NCBI GenBank assembly: GCA_032718565.1
Contig: JAVGVS010000300.1
Span: forward strand, 62,001 to 126,000
Direction: 5' to 3'
Length of the DNA: 64,000 bases
DNA from: Distichodus sexfasciatus
Lineage: Eukaryota; Chordata; Actinopteri; Characiformes; Distichodontidae
This document shows positions 33,546 through 46,201 of this stretch, one piece after another (position 1 is the stretch's first letter; each line of letters starts with the position of its first letter). Under the pieces are notes generated by a model. It was not told the origin of the DNA. It made no database searches and saw nothing but the letters and a program-made list of their open reading frames with translations. Position numbers and translations under genes: made by a program.

Positions 33546-33754
33546 ATGACATTACGGGTTCTTGGTTGCAGACCAGCAAAGTTTTGGTACCGGTTCGGAA
33601 TACAATTTACAACACTGGTATCATTTTTTCAGTGGAAAAATGTAGCACCGGTTCCAAATTGGGAACTGGTACCGGAACAGCACCAGGGCAGTGGAAAACG
33701 GGGTAGTGGTGACCCAGAATTCTGCACATTTAATTTATAATAAAGGTGAGGTGA

Positions 33755-33985
33755 ATGAGGAAATATGTGATTATTTGTCATTGTGAACACAGCACAGCAC
33801 ACAGTGCACCACAATCAAATGTGACCTCTGTGAAGGAGCAGTGGGCAGCTGACATTCAGTGCCAGGGGAGCAATGCTTGGGGATGGTACTATGGTCATGA
33901 GTACCTCAGTGGTACATTTACCAGAACCGGTGAACGTCTGATCATGGGGCCAACTTCCTAACCGTTACTCTACCAAATGACCCAA
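33755..33985 (-). repeat. SINE-like repeat, family B, minus orientation
   Basis: From 'tgtgattatttgtcattgtgaacacagcac' through 'gagtacctcagtggtacatttaccag' to the degraded head, it is the inverse of the copy at 32890. Two oppositely oriented copies about 0.65 kb apart flank the family C repeat. Confidence 0.85.
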
Positions 33986-36900
33986 AATCATTGCAAAAAA
34001 GTGTTTGAAAAATACAGAGAACGGCAGCACTATGCAATGCTAAATATAGATTAAATAAATGATGCAAAATCCAAAAAAGGTTGCTTTCATTTATGAGTAA
34101 GGGAAATATGTTTTACCATTTCTCATAAACCCGCTTATATTGCATATTCACATTTTCCTCCATCACTATAAATCACGCTGCACATGGTGTGAGAAGGTGC
34201 TGAATATCTTTTAAAGGGGATCCACGTTAGGGTTCGGCGTGCCTTTTAACGAGGTGTCACTTTTGTCTGACAGCTAAACAGTGAAAAGCATGTCGGAATA
34301 AGTTGAAGGAATAAGTAGGAAAGTAGGTTAGAACACAACTGGAACACATGGCACTCTAAAGTCAACATCTATTCCAGGGCAAATATGAATCTGATTCCTT
34401 AATCGTACGAAGAGCAGCCTGGCTTTAATTTCATTGCGGTTTGCGTTTAGGGCTTTGTAATAACTGTAATGGCACATGTTACATCTAAAAATGCCCCAGT
34501 TCTATGCCAGCGATGTCTCTACAACACTTACACTCACAGGCATGAGATTGGCCGTCAAAACGCACAGCCAATTTTATGACATTATCCCTGACTTTTCTCT
34601 CTTTTTCTCTCCTTTCATTGCCGGTGGTGCGATGCCAGTCGTCCACCCGGCCTCACCCTGCATCTGGCAAAAAAAAAATTCTGCCGTCGTAGAGATACTA
34701 ACCAGAAACGATAGTAACAGCCAGTGTCGAGAAGATCTTACTGCAAATAGCAACACTGCATATCAGTGGTGAAATTCTGTAGCTTTAAGAGTAACTAACT
34801 ACTTAACTGACTAGGAAGTAACTACTAGAGGCGCAGCATTGCAAAACATCAGCAAGAAATGTATACTGTAAAATATTCTGCCATAATTTTACAGTACAAT
34901 GCTTACAGCAGAGTTGCCAGCATTTTTACAGCAAATATTTAGCATTTCATATTTACAGACAATACAAAATATAGTTTGCTGCTGTTAAAGTATTTGATAT
35001 TTACAGAAATGCTGTATTTTTTACAGGATAGTGCTGGACGGTGCCTATTGCAAGCATTTGTCATTTTTCAGGAGCAATACTTCAAAACTTCTTATTAATT
35101 GTTTTTCTTCTTTTTTGTCATCTTATAATTATTACACCTATAAAGTGGACTTGAACTTTAAATATTAAAATGTTCCTTTTTGTGCCTTTACATTAGGGTA
35201 TTCCAGTTCTGGTCCTGGAGAGCCAGTATACCAGGATTTCCATCATACCTGGTGAGTCAGTTCTGGTGAGCTTCTGCCTGACATCATGTGTCAATGTTCT
35301 GAACTCAAGTTTGATGGAAAACCTACAGGATAACGCCCCCCTGGGACCAGAACTGGACACCCCTGCCTTACACAAAATTCCATTTAGTTCTTTAACCTTC
35401 AAAACAAAGCAGAAAGATGACTTTCACATTTTCTACACAGGTCACAGACCAGATCCAGGCGGGAGTCTTCCTTCCCAAACTGAACTAGACAGACACAGAA
35501 TCTGGTTCCAAGTCTTCACAAAGACCCTTAAATACTAGAACAGAGTCACCTGAGTTTTAGCTTGTCACACCTCCAACTTCATGTACTTAAAGAGTAGTGT
35601 TCTAGTTGTTTCCTTGTAAAGTATTTCAGCGTCTTAGACTGCATACTGAGCAGTCTTCTGTTCTGCCTTCCTGTGTACTGATCATAGTTTTGTATTTCTG
35701 GATTATTCTCAATTTTTGGATTTAATTGATTCTCCGATTGTCTCTACTGATTGTGAACTGTGTCTGTTTTACAATGCTGATTTATGTAAGTATAGGCTTC
35801 ATGAAATGAGGTGATCTGAATCGGCCCCGCGCTGAAGGATGTAAGGAGGGAGTGGATGTGACACCCAGAATGCTTAGGGTATAAGAGATTCTAAAGTTCA
35901 GTTTTGATTAATTTTTAGTTAATTGCCCAGCCCTAACCCTAGTGCCCGTGCCCAGGAAGGAGGCTGGCCATCGGAGACGTTGGCTTCAGTGCCGAGCACT
36001 AATGTTTTCCCTCTGTTCCTAAACACTGTCAAACAAGCCCACATTTTGGAGGTTTTGGGTGGCACATGTCGCTGTTAAACTAAATGCAAACGGAACATTT
36101 TTCAGGCGCTGTGTCATCTCATGAGAAGCAGCCCAATAATGTGCCTCTGGGTTTTTTTGTGGGATGCCAACTTGCCATTCGCTTGTTTTTTTAAGCGTTT
36201 GCTGCTGTGTTCTTTCATGCGATGCCCAATTTAAGGAGGTTAAATAGATATGCACCAGTAAAAAAGCAGCACAGAACAAAGGCATTGCCGGAAATTTTTT
36301 ATTTACCATTAATAAGAGAGAGAGAGATTAATTACCAGAGAGATTATTGATTATTTTTGAACACACATGCAGATGGTTAAGTCTAAGACTTTGACTTACA
36401 TTAAACTAGAACCATGAAGGGTTGATCTCAGCTTGACAGTCAGCAAGTCAATTGAGAAATTAATGTTTGACCTCTTTGATAGGTGTTAAATGGAAATTAT
36501 GTCCAAAAGTGGAAAAATATCAGTTTTTCCTCCCTGAAATATAAAGAGTCTGCTTTGTAAACAGTGGGTTAACTCCAGATTATTTAGATAAATGATTCAT
36601 GAATTTTTTAATTACATAATAATACATTTTATAGTTAGTTACTTTATACTTCTCATATTTTCTGTGATATATATAATAATTTTATATATACTTTTTGTAT
36701 TTACCTGGGCTAATTTCATTCAGCTTGCCTACCCTGAGGAACACAGTTTTTTAATGATAATTTAATTTGTGTTTCTGGCTATGATTGCACTTAGAAACTC
36801 TACTTGTCTAATAACAACACACAAAATGCAGAAGAGCTGCAGCGCCAGAAGCTCTTGACTGTTAGATGAAAACTACGCCATATGAAAACTTTCCAAACGG

Positions 36901-39631
36901 CATTTCCGAGAATTGTCATGCCGACAGATGGCAATAAATGCATTTTTTGCCTGTTTTTTGTGAGGCAACAAAGCTCAGGTGTGTGTGGAAGAATGCAGCT
37001 TTTATGCAGCAAGAAAACCTTGTGAGGCAAAGATAATTACACCACTTATATCAGCGGCGCTCATTTCACCTTTTGCTTGATTTACTTGATCTAACACACT
37101 TGACTCGTCTGCTGATGAGCTCACTAATTATCTGATGAGCGTTTTCTCCTGCATCTGTGCCAGGCCTATTGCTTCCGCTGCAGGCATCACAATCATGGAG
37201 CGTCACATTCTTCTCTAGAGGAACAGAGATTTGCGAGTTTGTACTTTCTTCTGTTTCTTCGTTATTGGGGAACAGCCCATTTTGAATCACAAGCCGGAAA
37301 ACTACTTTACCGTGGTAAGTCTAAATTAGCATTAGCCAATATGTCCAGCAGGAGAGGAAAAAAAGAAAGGGAAATCGACTAATGGAAGAAAAATAGAACA
37401 TAAACTGTAAGTACTGTACATCCGTACAGGCCTAGTGATGTTGGACTGGATTTCACATCAGCAGTTCATTTTTTTCTACATTAAAACCCATTCAAGAAAC
37501 TAGGGCTGGGCAATATGACTTCAAATCAAAATTGCGATTAATTTGACATTTTACTTTGCCTACGATTCATTTTTTGTTGTTGTTATTGTTTTGAGTTTTT
37601 TAATTTGTTTTTTGTACTGCCAGACAGGAAGGAGTGGAATCAAAATACACATATTAACAGAATTTTTTTTAAATAATAGAAATAACTGACGTGTGTAAGA
37701 TACCATGAATTAAAGATTCTTAATGTTGATTTGGATTAATTTTCAAATAATTGCCCAGGCCTACATGGAGCACATCTGTTGTGAGACATTTATGTTTACA
37801 GTATTTACCTAACTTCAGGGACAGTCGTCCTGAGAGCAACTTGAGGCTAAGGCTCTTGCTTAGGGACCCTGTGAAGTTAATGCCAGAGGTAGCACTCGAA
37901 CCCATGACCTCTTGGTCCAGAGGCGCGTGTCCTAACCACTAGAGGACCACCACCAGATGCCTTTTGCTATTAAATGTGATACTTATTTTAAGATCTGCCT
38001 ATCAATCCAATTCCTTATCAGTTCTCTAATTGATTCCTGAGTAGTTTTTTGAGAGTGAAAAAAATAGTTCTACACAGTCTTCCGCACCAAAAGCAACCAT
38101 TTTTATTCTTCCCAAAATGATGTCCGCACAAGAATGAGAACATGAGCACATTCATATTCATAGTTTTTAATATGCAGAGACATTCTATGGCTTAGTACTA
38201 TAAAGAAAAATAATGTTAGTGCCATCTGGATATAGAATAAAATTATTTGATAACAAATGATGCATTTTCCATATTTTTTACTCTAACATTATAGAATGAG
38301 AAAATATTTTCTGATTAATGGAAAATGAAGAAATACTTAAGTTTTGGCAATTTTTGAGCATTTGGATTCATTTTGGCCTATAACTCATTTTTGACTCATT
38401 TCTGGAAGAGAAGTACATTTTTTGCCTTGAGGGCGTTCCATATGAGCCACGGCACAATAGTGCTGTAGACGCGTCAGGAATAAATAAATATCAAGTAAAC
38501 TGCTGTACTGTGAGCAAAACGCTGGTTGTTTTTGTTATCAGCTAAAATTTAAGTTTTGTTTGTAATAATGTGAAGATTTAACTGAACTGGAAGGTTTTAG
38601 TGAATGTTGGACTTCCCTGTGAGAGTTGTGCGCGCTAACAAGCGCAGCACGTCGCAAAAAATCTAATTTCTGTGTCATGATTCCTCGTGGTTGAAGTCGC
38701 AGAAAGTGTGACGTAATGTATCGCGACGCAAAACCGGAGAACGTCGTGCTGGGAAATGAGAGACTGGTTAAGAAGAATGATAACTTTGGACGTGTACAAT
38801 TGAAACCAGTTCTGAGACGGAACAGGTTTTCGATTCCCACCTTTATGCATGGTCATCTACTTTAAGTATCATGGATCCGCACTGTCGTGAAAACTGCTGA
38901 GTCTGTGCATGGGAAAGCGTCCAGCTTTTCTGTTTCTCATTCCCATTTTTCAGACGCCGTTTTTGCGTGTAACAGTCGGCGTCGTGCGTACAACCCCACA
39001 CACAGCACCGATACAATTATGCAGGAAAAATACACCAGTTGAATTGGTTTATAAATGTTTTACAAATCTTAAGATGGGCCATGAAGGCTTCGTTCAAACC
39101 ACGAGGCGCAGGCAGGTACGGTGTGTTGATGTGCATTCACGCTGCAGTCTGAGGAAAGTATACAGCGTTTGAGAGTCTCGGCATCTGTTGCGGGTCTGTT
39201 TATTGCACCTTTGTTCAAACCAAATCAAAACCATAGATGAGCGGGAACAACTGTTTGGGGTGTGTATATCAGAGAGAATTTCCTTACAGTGGCAATTAAG
39301 GTCGCATGTGTAGTTTTGGGCTTTTTAGAATGCTATTAGTCGAATGAAAATATGTAAAAATATGTTTTATGATTATAAATATACTGCTAAACAATTTGGC
39401 ATATCTAATTTAGGATTTAATATGTATTAACCTCATGAAAATAGGGAAAAAACAGTAAATAACCATCATATCCCATGAGAATATGGTCTATGAAAACATT
39501 ATGTTTGCCATAAACAATGACATGACCTTCTGATGGTTTTCTTACCTTCTGTGAGATTAATTTTTACTTAGATTTTAGATTTGCATGCTCGGATTTGGCC
39601 AAATTATCAATAATCATCAGTATTCTGAAAT
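33986..39631. other. gene-free region with scattered old repeats
   Basis: No exon supported. 34850-35035 has many TTTACAG/TACTGTAAA words. 35203-35367 has inverted ends 'ccagttctggtcctgg' and 'gggaccagaactgg' about 165 bp apart (small foldback element). 37780-37960 is a family C repeat in minus orientation. The rest is unassigned AT-rich sequence. Confidence 0.5.
37780..37960 (-). repeat. tRNA-headed repeat, family C, minus orientation
   Basis: The minus strand reads GTGGTCCTCTAGTGGTTAGG...CAAGAGGTCATGGGTTCGA, a tRNA-like head with a B box, then 'gcatta...cagggtccctaagc'. Similar tails occur at 59.05-59.2 and 59.55-59.7 kb. Confidence 0.7.
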
Positions 39632-40223
39632 GTGACCCTCCACGGCAAAACCAGTCGCAGTCGCTAAACCAGGTGTTTATGTTGCGTGGGGTAAAATTTT
39701 GGATTTTTTGTTTTTAGTGTTTTGAAACAGTGAAAGGTCTACACTGTACTGTTGTGAAAAAATTTCGCTGAAAAACTTACCCTTTCCATCCTAAAAACGT
39801 GACTTTCTTGAGGTGAGGAATTCAGTTCCAGCAGAATGTTAAAAGTTGCGGTTTTGCCCGCTCTACTTCAATGTTTACGGTAAATCCACTCGTTGACTAG
39901 CGAGTTCAGTTAACCTAACGCAGGTACGTTATCCGTGCAGCAGTGAATGCAGCGTAGGCTACCGTAAATACGAACATAGCCGCGACCGCACCAAGCGTCT
40001 GTGAGTGCTACGGCGATAGTCAACTTCACAGGTGGATTTCTCCGTTTCTCACTTGGCGTGACAGGAGAAACCCGACTCCTTTGAATGTTGATATCTCAGT
40101 CATATGTCGTCCGGTTCATTCGATAAAGGTATCGTTTTGAAGCTTGATTTATTCCCTGCCATGATAACAAAACTCATTTTTGAAAATTTGCAACAAGCGA
40201 CTGGTTTCGCCGTGGAGGGTCAC
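39632..40223. mobile_element. second non-autonomous element with GTGACC ends
   Basis: Ends GTGACCCTCCACGGCAAAACC and the inverse GGTTTCGCCGTGGAGGGTCAC are near-perfect inverted repeats of about 27 bp. Flanking AAAT occurs on both sides (39628-39631, 40224-40227). It is 592 bp with no ORF of note. End bases and duplication length agree with the element at 1790-2412, though internal sequences differ. Confidence 0.85.
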
Positions 40224-40315
40224 AAATGTTTTATTATTTTAGTCATTTGCAGGTTCACATGCTTTAAAAAATCCAAATTGTGTAATGTTGTCTCAAATTT
40301 TAACAAAAAATTGGA

Positions 40316-41045
40316 CGGTGGCGTAATGGACCTTCTGGTCGCCCTGTGACCAGAAGGTCGCCGGTTCAAATTCCAGACTGGTAAAGTTACCTCTGAGGTA
40401 CTCATGAGTTAAAGTACTGTCCCCAAGCACTGCCCCTCTGGACGCTGCCCATGTCAGACCCTCCAGGATTTCACGATGATGTGATCGCAACTATTAACGC
40501 AAATTCAGCCAGTCCCTGCAAATTAATTACTACTGTGCAATTTTGACCAATATCCACAACGTTTCTGCAATTTTTGACCAATCATTGTCGTTTCCCGCTA
40601 AACATTGAGCCATACGTAAGCGAACTCACTTCCGTGTTACGTTTACAAGATGCATGAAACCTGTGTGATAAAAACGCCTCACATTTACCTTCAAAAATAA
40701 AAAACAATAGTGGGTTTGTTCCCTTCATTTTAATTCATTGTTTCTTTCTGCAGCTTTGTCTTACTCCCACAACTTTCTTGCAACAAAATGGTCTAAAAGC
40801 ATTGCGATTTTCATCATTTTTTTTTTTTTTTTTAGAAAAAGCTGCTGCAAAATCTGGCATTTTAGGAAGGAATAATCTCAAAAAAGGCCCTGCGAAATCC
40901 TGGAGGGACTGCCATGTTAGCTGCCCGCTGCTCCTTCACGGATGGGTCAAATGCACATTGTGTTGTGGTGCACTGTGTGCTGTGATGTGGTGTGTTCGCC
41001 CACTCTCATTTACTATTATTTTTATTATCAGTCAGTCATTATTCA
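40316..41045 (+). repeat. SINE-like repeat, family B, interrupted by a DNA element
   Basis: The head and first half (40316-40454) include GCCGGTTCAAATTCCAGACTGG and TACTCATGAG. The second half (40912-41045) resumes CCATGTTAGCTGCCCGCTGC and GGTGCACTGTGTGC. The two parts join cleanly once the insertion at 40455-40911 is removed. Confidence 0.85.
40455..40911. mobile_element. hAT-like miniature element inside the SINE
   Basis: Ends are CAGACCCTCCAGGATTTC and the inverse GAAATCCTGGAGGGACTG, length 457 bp. CCATGT is duplicated directly on both sides (40449-40454, 40912-40917). CAG/CTG termini suggest a hAT type, although the visible duplication is 6 bp rather than 8. It contains a T-run at 40817-40833. 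Confidence 0.8.
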
Positions 41046-41362
41046 TTTGTCTATGCTGTAAGTCATCTTAAGTTTGATCAGCTTGATAATAGTTTGTAGA
41101 CTTTGATTTCAGGTTGGCACTCTCAAATTTGTCCAAATAATGAAGAATCTTAGACTTCTTCAGTTAATATTTTCCTTTTACATGCTTGAATATCCTAATA
41201 TGTTTGGTTTATTTTCAGGTTTCCATATTTTTAAAAATCCCTTATTTCTCAACGTTGTCTCAAACTTATTATTAAGGAATCGCTATTCATTATTCTGCAC
41301 CGTAAGTCAACTTGAAAAGTTCATGCGCTGTATTTAGGAGTAATCATTGCACAGTCTTTGGA

Positions 41363-41520
41363 AAAATAAAACATCGCTCTCACAAAACCCGACCCAAATG
41401 GCTCGTCAGAAAAGATCGGGCAAGAACCATCGACGTCTCAGCCACACGTCGACGGATTCCTGCCCGAGCTTTTCCGACAAGCCATTTGGGTCGGGTTTTT
41501 GTGAGAACGATGCTTTATTT
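41363..41520. repeat. long imperfect inverted repeat (foldback)
   Basis: The left arm (about 41364-41436) and right arm (about 41446-41519) are inverted copies of about 73 bp. Shared blocks include CTCACAAAACCCGACCCAAA, TGGCTCGTCAGAAAAG and CATCGACGT, with several mismatches. Only about 9 nt separate the arms. Confidence 0.88.
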
Positions 41521-42029
41521 TATGCAGAAAGGTCTTGCAATGTCGACAAATCGATTGTGAGTTTTTGAGCCGGGTCCGTCAACGTGAAGGATGGAAATGC
41601 TTAGAGGAAAAAAAACAGGCCTGGGGTTTGTTGCCTTAACCCCAACTTTACAGTAGGAATGAGTGAAGCAGATGAAGGTTAACCGCCAGGCCGGGACGGA
41701 CGCTTTAACGGTTCAAACCCTGCATCTCTCGGCCCAATTTGGCTGCAGGAGGAGGAGGAGGCGGAGGCGGAGGATATCGGAGCGTTGCCATGGAAAAGTA
41801 GTTAAAGTAGTCGTGGTGATGTTGATGATGATGATGATGATGATGATCAACATGTTTCCGTCAGGACTCACCGAGATGGGTGTTTTCAAAATATTTTGGC
41901 ATGTTGCAATCGTGCTCTGAGTTGACTGCACTCTCTGTCTTTCTCCCACTCAATATGTCTGTGTATATAAGTATATGTATATCAATACATATACTTATAT
42001 ATATATTATATATATGTTTATATATATAT
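41521..42029. other. non-coding stretch with simple repeats
   Basis: 41748-41775 is a GGAGGAGGC-type repeat and 41823-41848 a GATGAT run. The overlapping ORFs are low-complexity and not genes. Confidence 0.55.
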
Positions 42030-42120
42030 GTGACCCGATCTGCCGTAATGAGTCGGAGGTCGGCATTCTATTTATTTAGATACGGGCCGATTATGTTGAC
42101 ATAAAACGCCGACTTCCGAC
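42030..42120. mobile_element. fragment of the GTGACC-ended element
   Basis: GTGACCCGATCTGCCGTAAT continues through 'tctatttatttagatacggg', the inverse of the right end at 2350-2412, preceded by ATAT. It then breaks off at 'cgccgacttccgac' without the opposite terminus. Truncated copy. Confidence 0.75.
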
Positions 42121-42146
42121 ACTTATATACACATATATACAGTATA

Positions 42147-42200
<54 letters not shown>

Positions 42201-42233
42201 TATATATATGAATATATATATACACAGTATATA

Positions 42234-42306
<73 letters not shown>
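42120..42306. repeat. compound AT/GT/GA microsatellite
   Basis: (AT)n 42157-42190, CA and AT blocks, (AT)n 42239-42270, then about 17 GA units to 42306. Confidence 0.95.
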
Positions 42307-42309
<3 letters not shown>

Positions 42310-42317
42310 CTAATTAT

Positions 42318-42690
42318 TGCTAGTTAATGGGGCCGATAACCGATATTCGGAACCGATATGCAAAAAAATAAATCTTTCAAAATTTAGTATTTTACAAACA
42401 CCAAGCTCACCTGAAACTCTCCTCTCTCTCCCTGCGCTCGTGTGTAAGTGTGGTGTGAGTGACAACAAGGCTTTAGCGTTGATTGGCTACTACTCGTGTG
42501 ATGTATAGCCAATCAGAGACTGTTGTGGGCGGGACATTAAGTCAAGCAGCGAGTCGAGAGCAAAAGGCACAGAGAGAAGAGACGGTAGTGGAGCCACAGT
42601 GACAGTACAGTACAGCACCTTGTAATTACTTAATATCGGTGTTTTGTCAAAATTAAATACCGATACCGATAATCGGTCGACCCTTAATAT
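42318..42690. mobile_element. probable small inverted-repeat DNA element
   Basis: The left part 'ggccgataaccgatattcgg' and right part 'accgataccgataatcggtcgaccc' are related by inversion. 42700-42730 is then a GATA microsatellite. The boundaries are not firm and no duplication could be fixed. Confidence 0.5.
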
Positions 42691-42730
42691 ATACATATAC
42701 ATATATAGATAGATAGATAGATAGATAGAT

Positions 42731-43153
42731 GTATATACTGTATACATATTGGAACCCAACCACAGATTTTACTGTTTTTATAAATTCATGAGAAAATTCT
42801 TTTTGCATCATTTAAGAAGTTTGGAGGAAAAATCAAAGTACATTTCATAGAGGCATTAACATAATAATTTAGAATGTAAAAACATTTTTCTTCCTCAAAT
42901 CTGCTATATTTCACATGGCTTGCCTTTTAACTGTTAAAACGATGGAATATACATATGATATGAAAAAGATGTAATTCTGGTTGCTGTGGTGAATTTGCCT
43001 CAAAAAACATATTGAAAACTACCTTATTTGGCCATGTTGATAATGATGACGATGATGATGAAGATGAAGATCATATTCCCAGAGACGGCTGTATTCTAAT
43101 TATTTTGGCAAGTTGCAATTGTAACCTTTCTCACTCTCTTTTTTTTAGAATTA
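42731..43153. other. non-coding stretch
   Basis: AT-rich sequence. 43040-43068 has a GATGAT run like that at 41.8 kb, and the following 'attttggcaagttgcaattgt' also resembles text after the 41.8-kb run, so the two are probably old duplicates. Confidence 0.5.
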
Positions 43154-43604
43154 CACTGCAAAAAATCAGTGTCAGAAAATAAGAAAAAGAAAAGGATAAT
43201 AAGAAAAAAGGTTCCAGAATCAAGCAAAATTATCTGCCAATATAGTGAGAAAATTTATCTTGTAAAGATCTCCTAAAACAAGAAATAAAATCTTTCCCTT
43301 TTTCCACGTTTTTAGCTTTAATATTCTTAAAATAAGCAAAGTTGTCATTAATTTCCTAACTCGTAGTGGAGAGCATGAGAACCTGTCCGTTCTCTTAATT
43401 AAATTTATTTCATTTTAAGAAGTTCTTATAATCAGTAAATTTTTCTTAATAAGATAATTGTAGCCAACATTTCTTAAAATTAGATTATTTATCTTACACA
43501 TACAAGTCTAGTCAATTCAGTTATTCTTAAAATTAAAAAAAAAACAAGATCTATTTTTTCTTTTTAAGATTTTCTGGCTTGTTAAGATTTCATTTTTTGC
43601 AGTG
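43154..43604. mobile_element. small DNA element with CACTGCAAAAAAT ends
   Basis: It starts CACTGCAAAAAATCAGTG and ends CATTTTTTGCAGTG, inverted ends of about 14 bp with TA on each side. It is 451 bp and has no transposase. Terminal CACT suggests an EnSpm/CACTA relation, but that is only a suggestion. Confidence 0.65.
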
Positions 43605-44799
43605 TAAAATTCTGTGTGTGTTTTGCCCACATCCGATCCATTATTGTTCAAGCTGCATGTGAATCCCAGACTCCCGATCTGAGTGTGTTGTTGTTTCTTT
43701 GTAAGACCTCCAGTTGCCATGCAATCTAACTTTTCCATTTGGAGAACTTTACCACTTGTCCTTTTTCGGCGTCTCCGAGCTGATTGTTCCGGTTTGAGGA
43801 ATCAAATTAGTGTCTCGTAATGCCCATAAAAAAGTACGTTTTTGAGGCATTATGTGCTGGGCGTGTGCTTGTCGGAGTTTTCCATCGTTATTCCATCCCC
43901 GTCCCATTCCTAGGAGAGTATTTTCGGTTTTTAATCATTAACAGTTAATCTTGGAATTTTGAAATAAAACAGCAACCAGTAAAAGCTTTGGGAAGTGAGA
44001 AGATACATCATATTGAGTTTATCCATTGCCTATGAAACCAAAATGTTGATATTTTGCTTTATTATAACAGGTTGGAGAAGTGGATTAACAGTTTTATAGC
44101 GATGGCTCCAGAAGAAAAAGCACAGATGGTTCACAGAACCCTTAAAAATAGCAAGCCAGTAAATGAAAATAAGGTGTTGCCACATCAAAACAGCGCCAGT
44201 TCCGTGCCAAGAAATCACATGCCATCATTGTCAGTCTCGTATAATTACTCTTCACCTCAGTGCCATTATCAGTATCTATAAATCTTTTACACAACAGAAA
44301 TGTAAACGGTAGCAACCTTCAGAGTCTTGTCTGTCTTGCCTCTGCCATTCTGCGTTTTTTTTCTCCTGTTCTTCAGCACATTTGATTGCGTTGGATGCAG
44401 TTGATCAACCAGTTGACAGCTTTGCCAACCCACGGCAGCACAATTCCATTTTTTTCCCTCCTTAAAAGACCTTTGATATTCAATTGTGGCTAGTTCTGGC
44501 ACGTGCATCTGAGAGATCTTTATCTCAAAGACTTAGTAATGGTGCGGTTTAATAAGATGCCACTTTTCAAAATTGATTCAGTCGTCGCTCAGCAGGGCCT
44601 GCCTGGCTCCTGTTTCAGCTCTGCACACTTTCTGCAAGTGGGTATACTGGCATATATGCGCTGTGAGGCAACAAAAGGAAACTCTGTTCCTTTGCCCATA
44701 ACTTTAGCAAATGTTAGCAATTGGTAAAAAATCTTTCATTGTTGCATTCTAAAATAAATTTGCAACAAGGTGATATTGCCCGCCACACCTTAGATGTGT
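43605..44799. other. non-coding stretch, nothing recognised
   Basis: Short ORFs on both strands (44054-44508) show no known domain; no repeat recognised. Confidence 0.45.
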
Positions 44800-45009
44800 A
44801 GTGAAAGTGAGTGATTATTTGTCATTGTGAACACACCACAGCATAGCACACAGTGCACCACAACCAAATGTGACCTCTGCATTTGACCCATGTTAGCTGC
44901 CCACTGCTCCTTCACGGATGGGTCAAATGCAGAGGTCACATTTGGTTGTGGTGCACTGTGTGCTGTGCTGTGGTGTGTTCACAATGACAAATAATCACTC
45001 ACTTTCACT
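44800..45009. repeat. near-perfect 92-bp inverted repeat made of SINE family B tails
   Basis: The left arm is 44800-44891, the right arm 44918-45009, and the spacer 26 nt. The arms are inverse copies with one visible mismatch. Each is the 3' half of family B (GCACACAGTGCACCACAACC and inverse). The tRNA head is absent from both. Confidence 0.93.
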
Positions 45010-46201
45010 TAAAATGAAAAGTCACCTACACAAGGCGTGGCAGACTTAATTTCAGTGTCAAGATGAACTCAAGATAAAGTATTTTTCTTCCTCAGTTCTG
45101 GTATATTCCACAGGTGCTGGAACACAGACTTGCCTCGTTACGGCAGAAAGGAAGAAACATACGAATGATATGAAAATGAATCTCTGGTTGCTCGGATGAA
45201 GTTGTCTCAAAAACATCACAACTATGTGAAATGGGCTTATTGCAAATGGAACAAAACATTGCATATGGTCATGTGATGAGAATATTATAAGCTATTATTA
45301 TTTCTGTTACTTAATCTTCCCATTTAGGCTCATGTGCTGCAAGTATGTCTTCCTCATTAATGGGCTGTAGAAACACTCTTGGGTGACTTCATGTGTCTGG
45401 TCCTTTCTGGGGGTTTTTTTTTGGGGGGGGGCCTTCATATGTTCCATGAGTCATGTAGAGAGCCTGACAATAGCTTTAACATTTCAAGGTCCCACCGCCA
45501 CATTTTTAGAAAGAAAAAGGGGGAAAAATGGGTTGCCATTTTATATGTTTTGCCAACAGAGTAAATACTGAAGGAACGGAAGGGGAACCTTTCGGTGACC
45601 GGGTGAGCGGGCTGCTATAAACCCGGGAGCACTCTACTTTACAAGATGTAGCGCGGCCATCTCAACTGGGGCAAGCTTTTCCAAATTATTGCCATCATTT
45701 GTCATCACATTAGTGGCTGGCTGCAGGCCTGGGAAGCTGCAGTTGATTTTCGGAACGCCGCAGCCAGGAACCCGGGCCTAAAACCCAGTCCGGTTGACAC
45801 TCGCAAACCCCAAAACAGCTCGACTGCGGGCAGGACGGCGGAGGCCTCTCAGTCGCCGGAGCCTAAATATATCGACTCATACCTCACAGGAAAATTAGGC
45901 CTCTACTGTATTTCCTAGTGACCTTGTCTTTGGCCCTCTTGCAAATGCCCTGACTTTGGAATATATAAATCAAGATCATTTAATGTTACGTTTTCAGACC
46001 ACAGTTACTAGGGCTAGCGTTGGCTGCTAATAGCTCCGCCGTATCGTCATGCACTTCTTGTGGAGGCTTATAATAATATTATTTTCTTTGAGCAATGTGG
46101 TGCAAATGACGCTATTTGTCACTTAGAAGATGTAATGAGCTTTCACCTTATTCTAGGGACAGAACGTGTCCTGCTATTCAAGCCGTCCTGATGCGTGTCG
46201 A
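45010..46201. other. non-coding stretch, nothing recognised
   Basis: It includes a short T/G homopolymer tract (45412-45430) and a locally GC-rich segment at 45600-45870. No gene. Confidence 0.45.
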
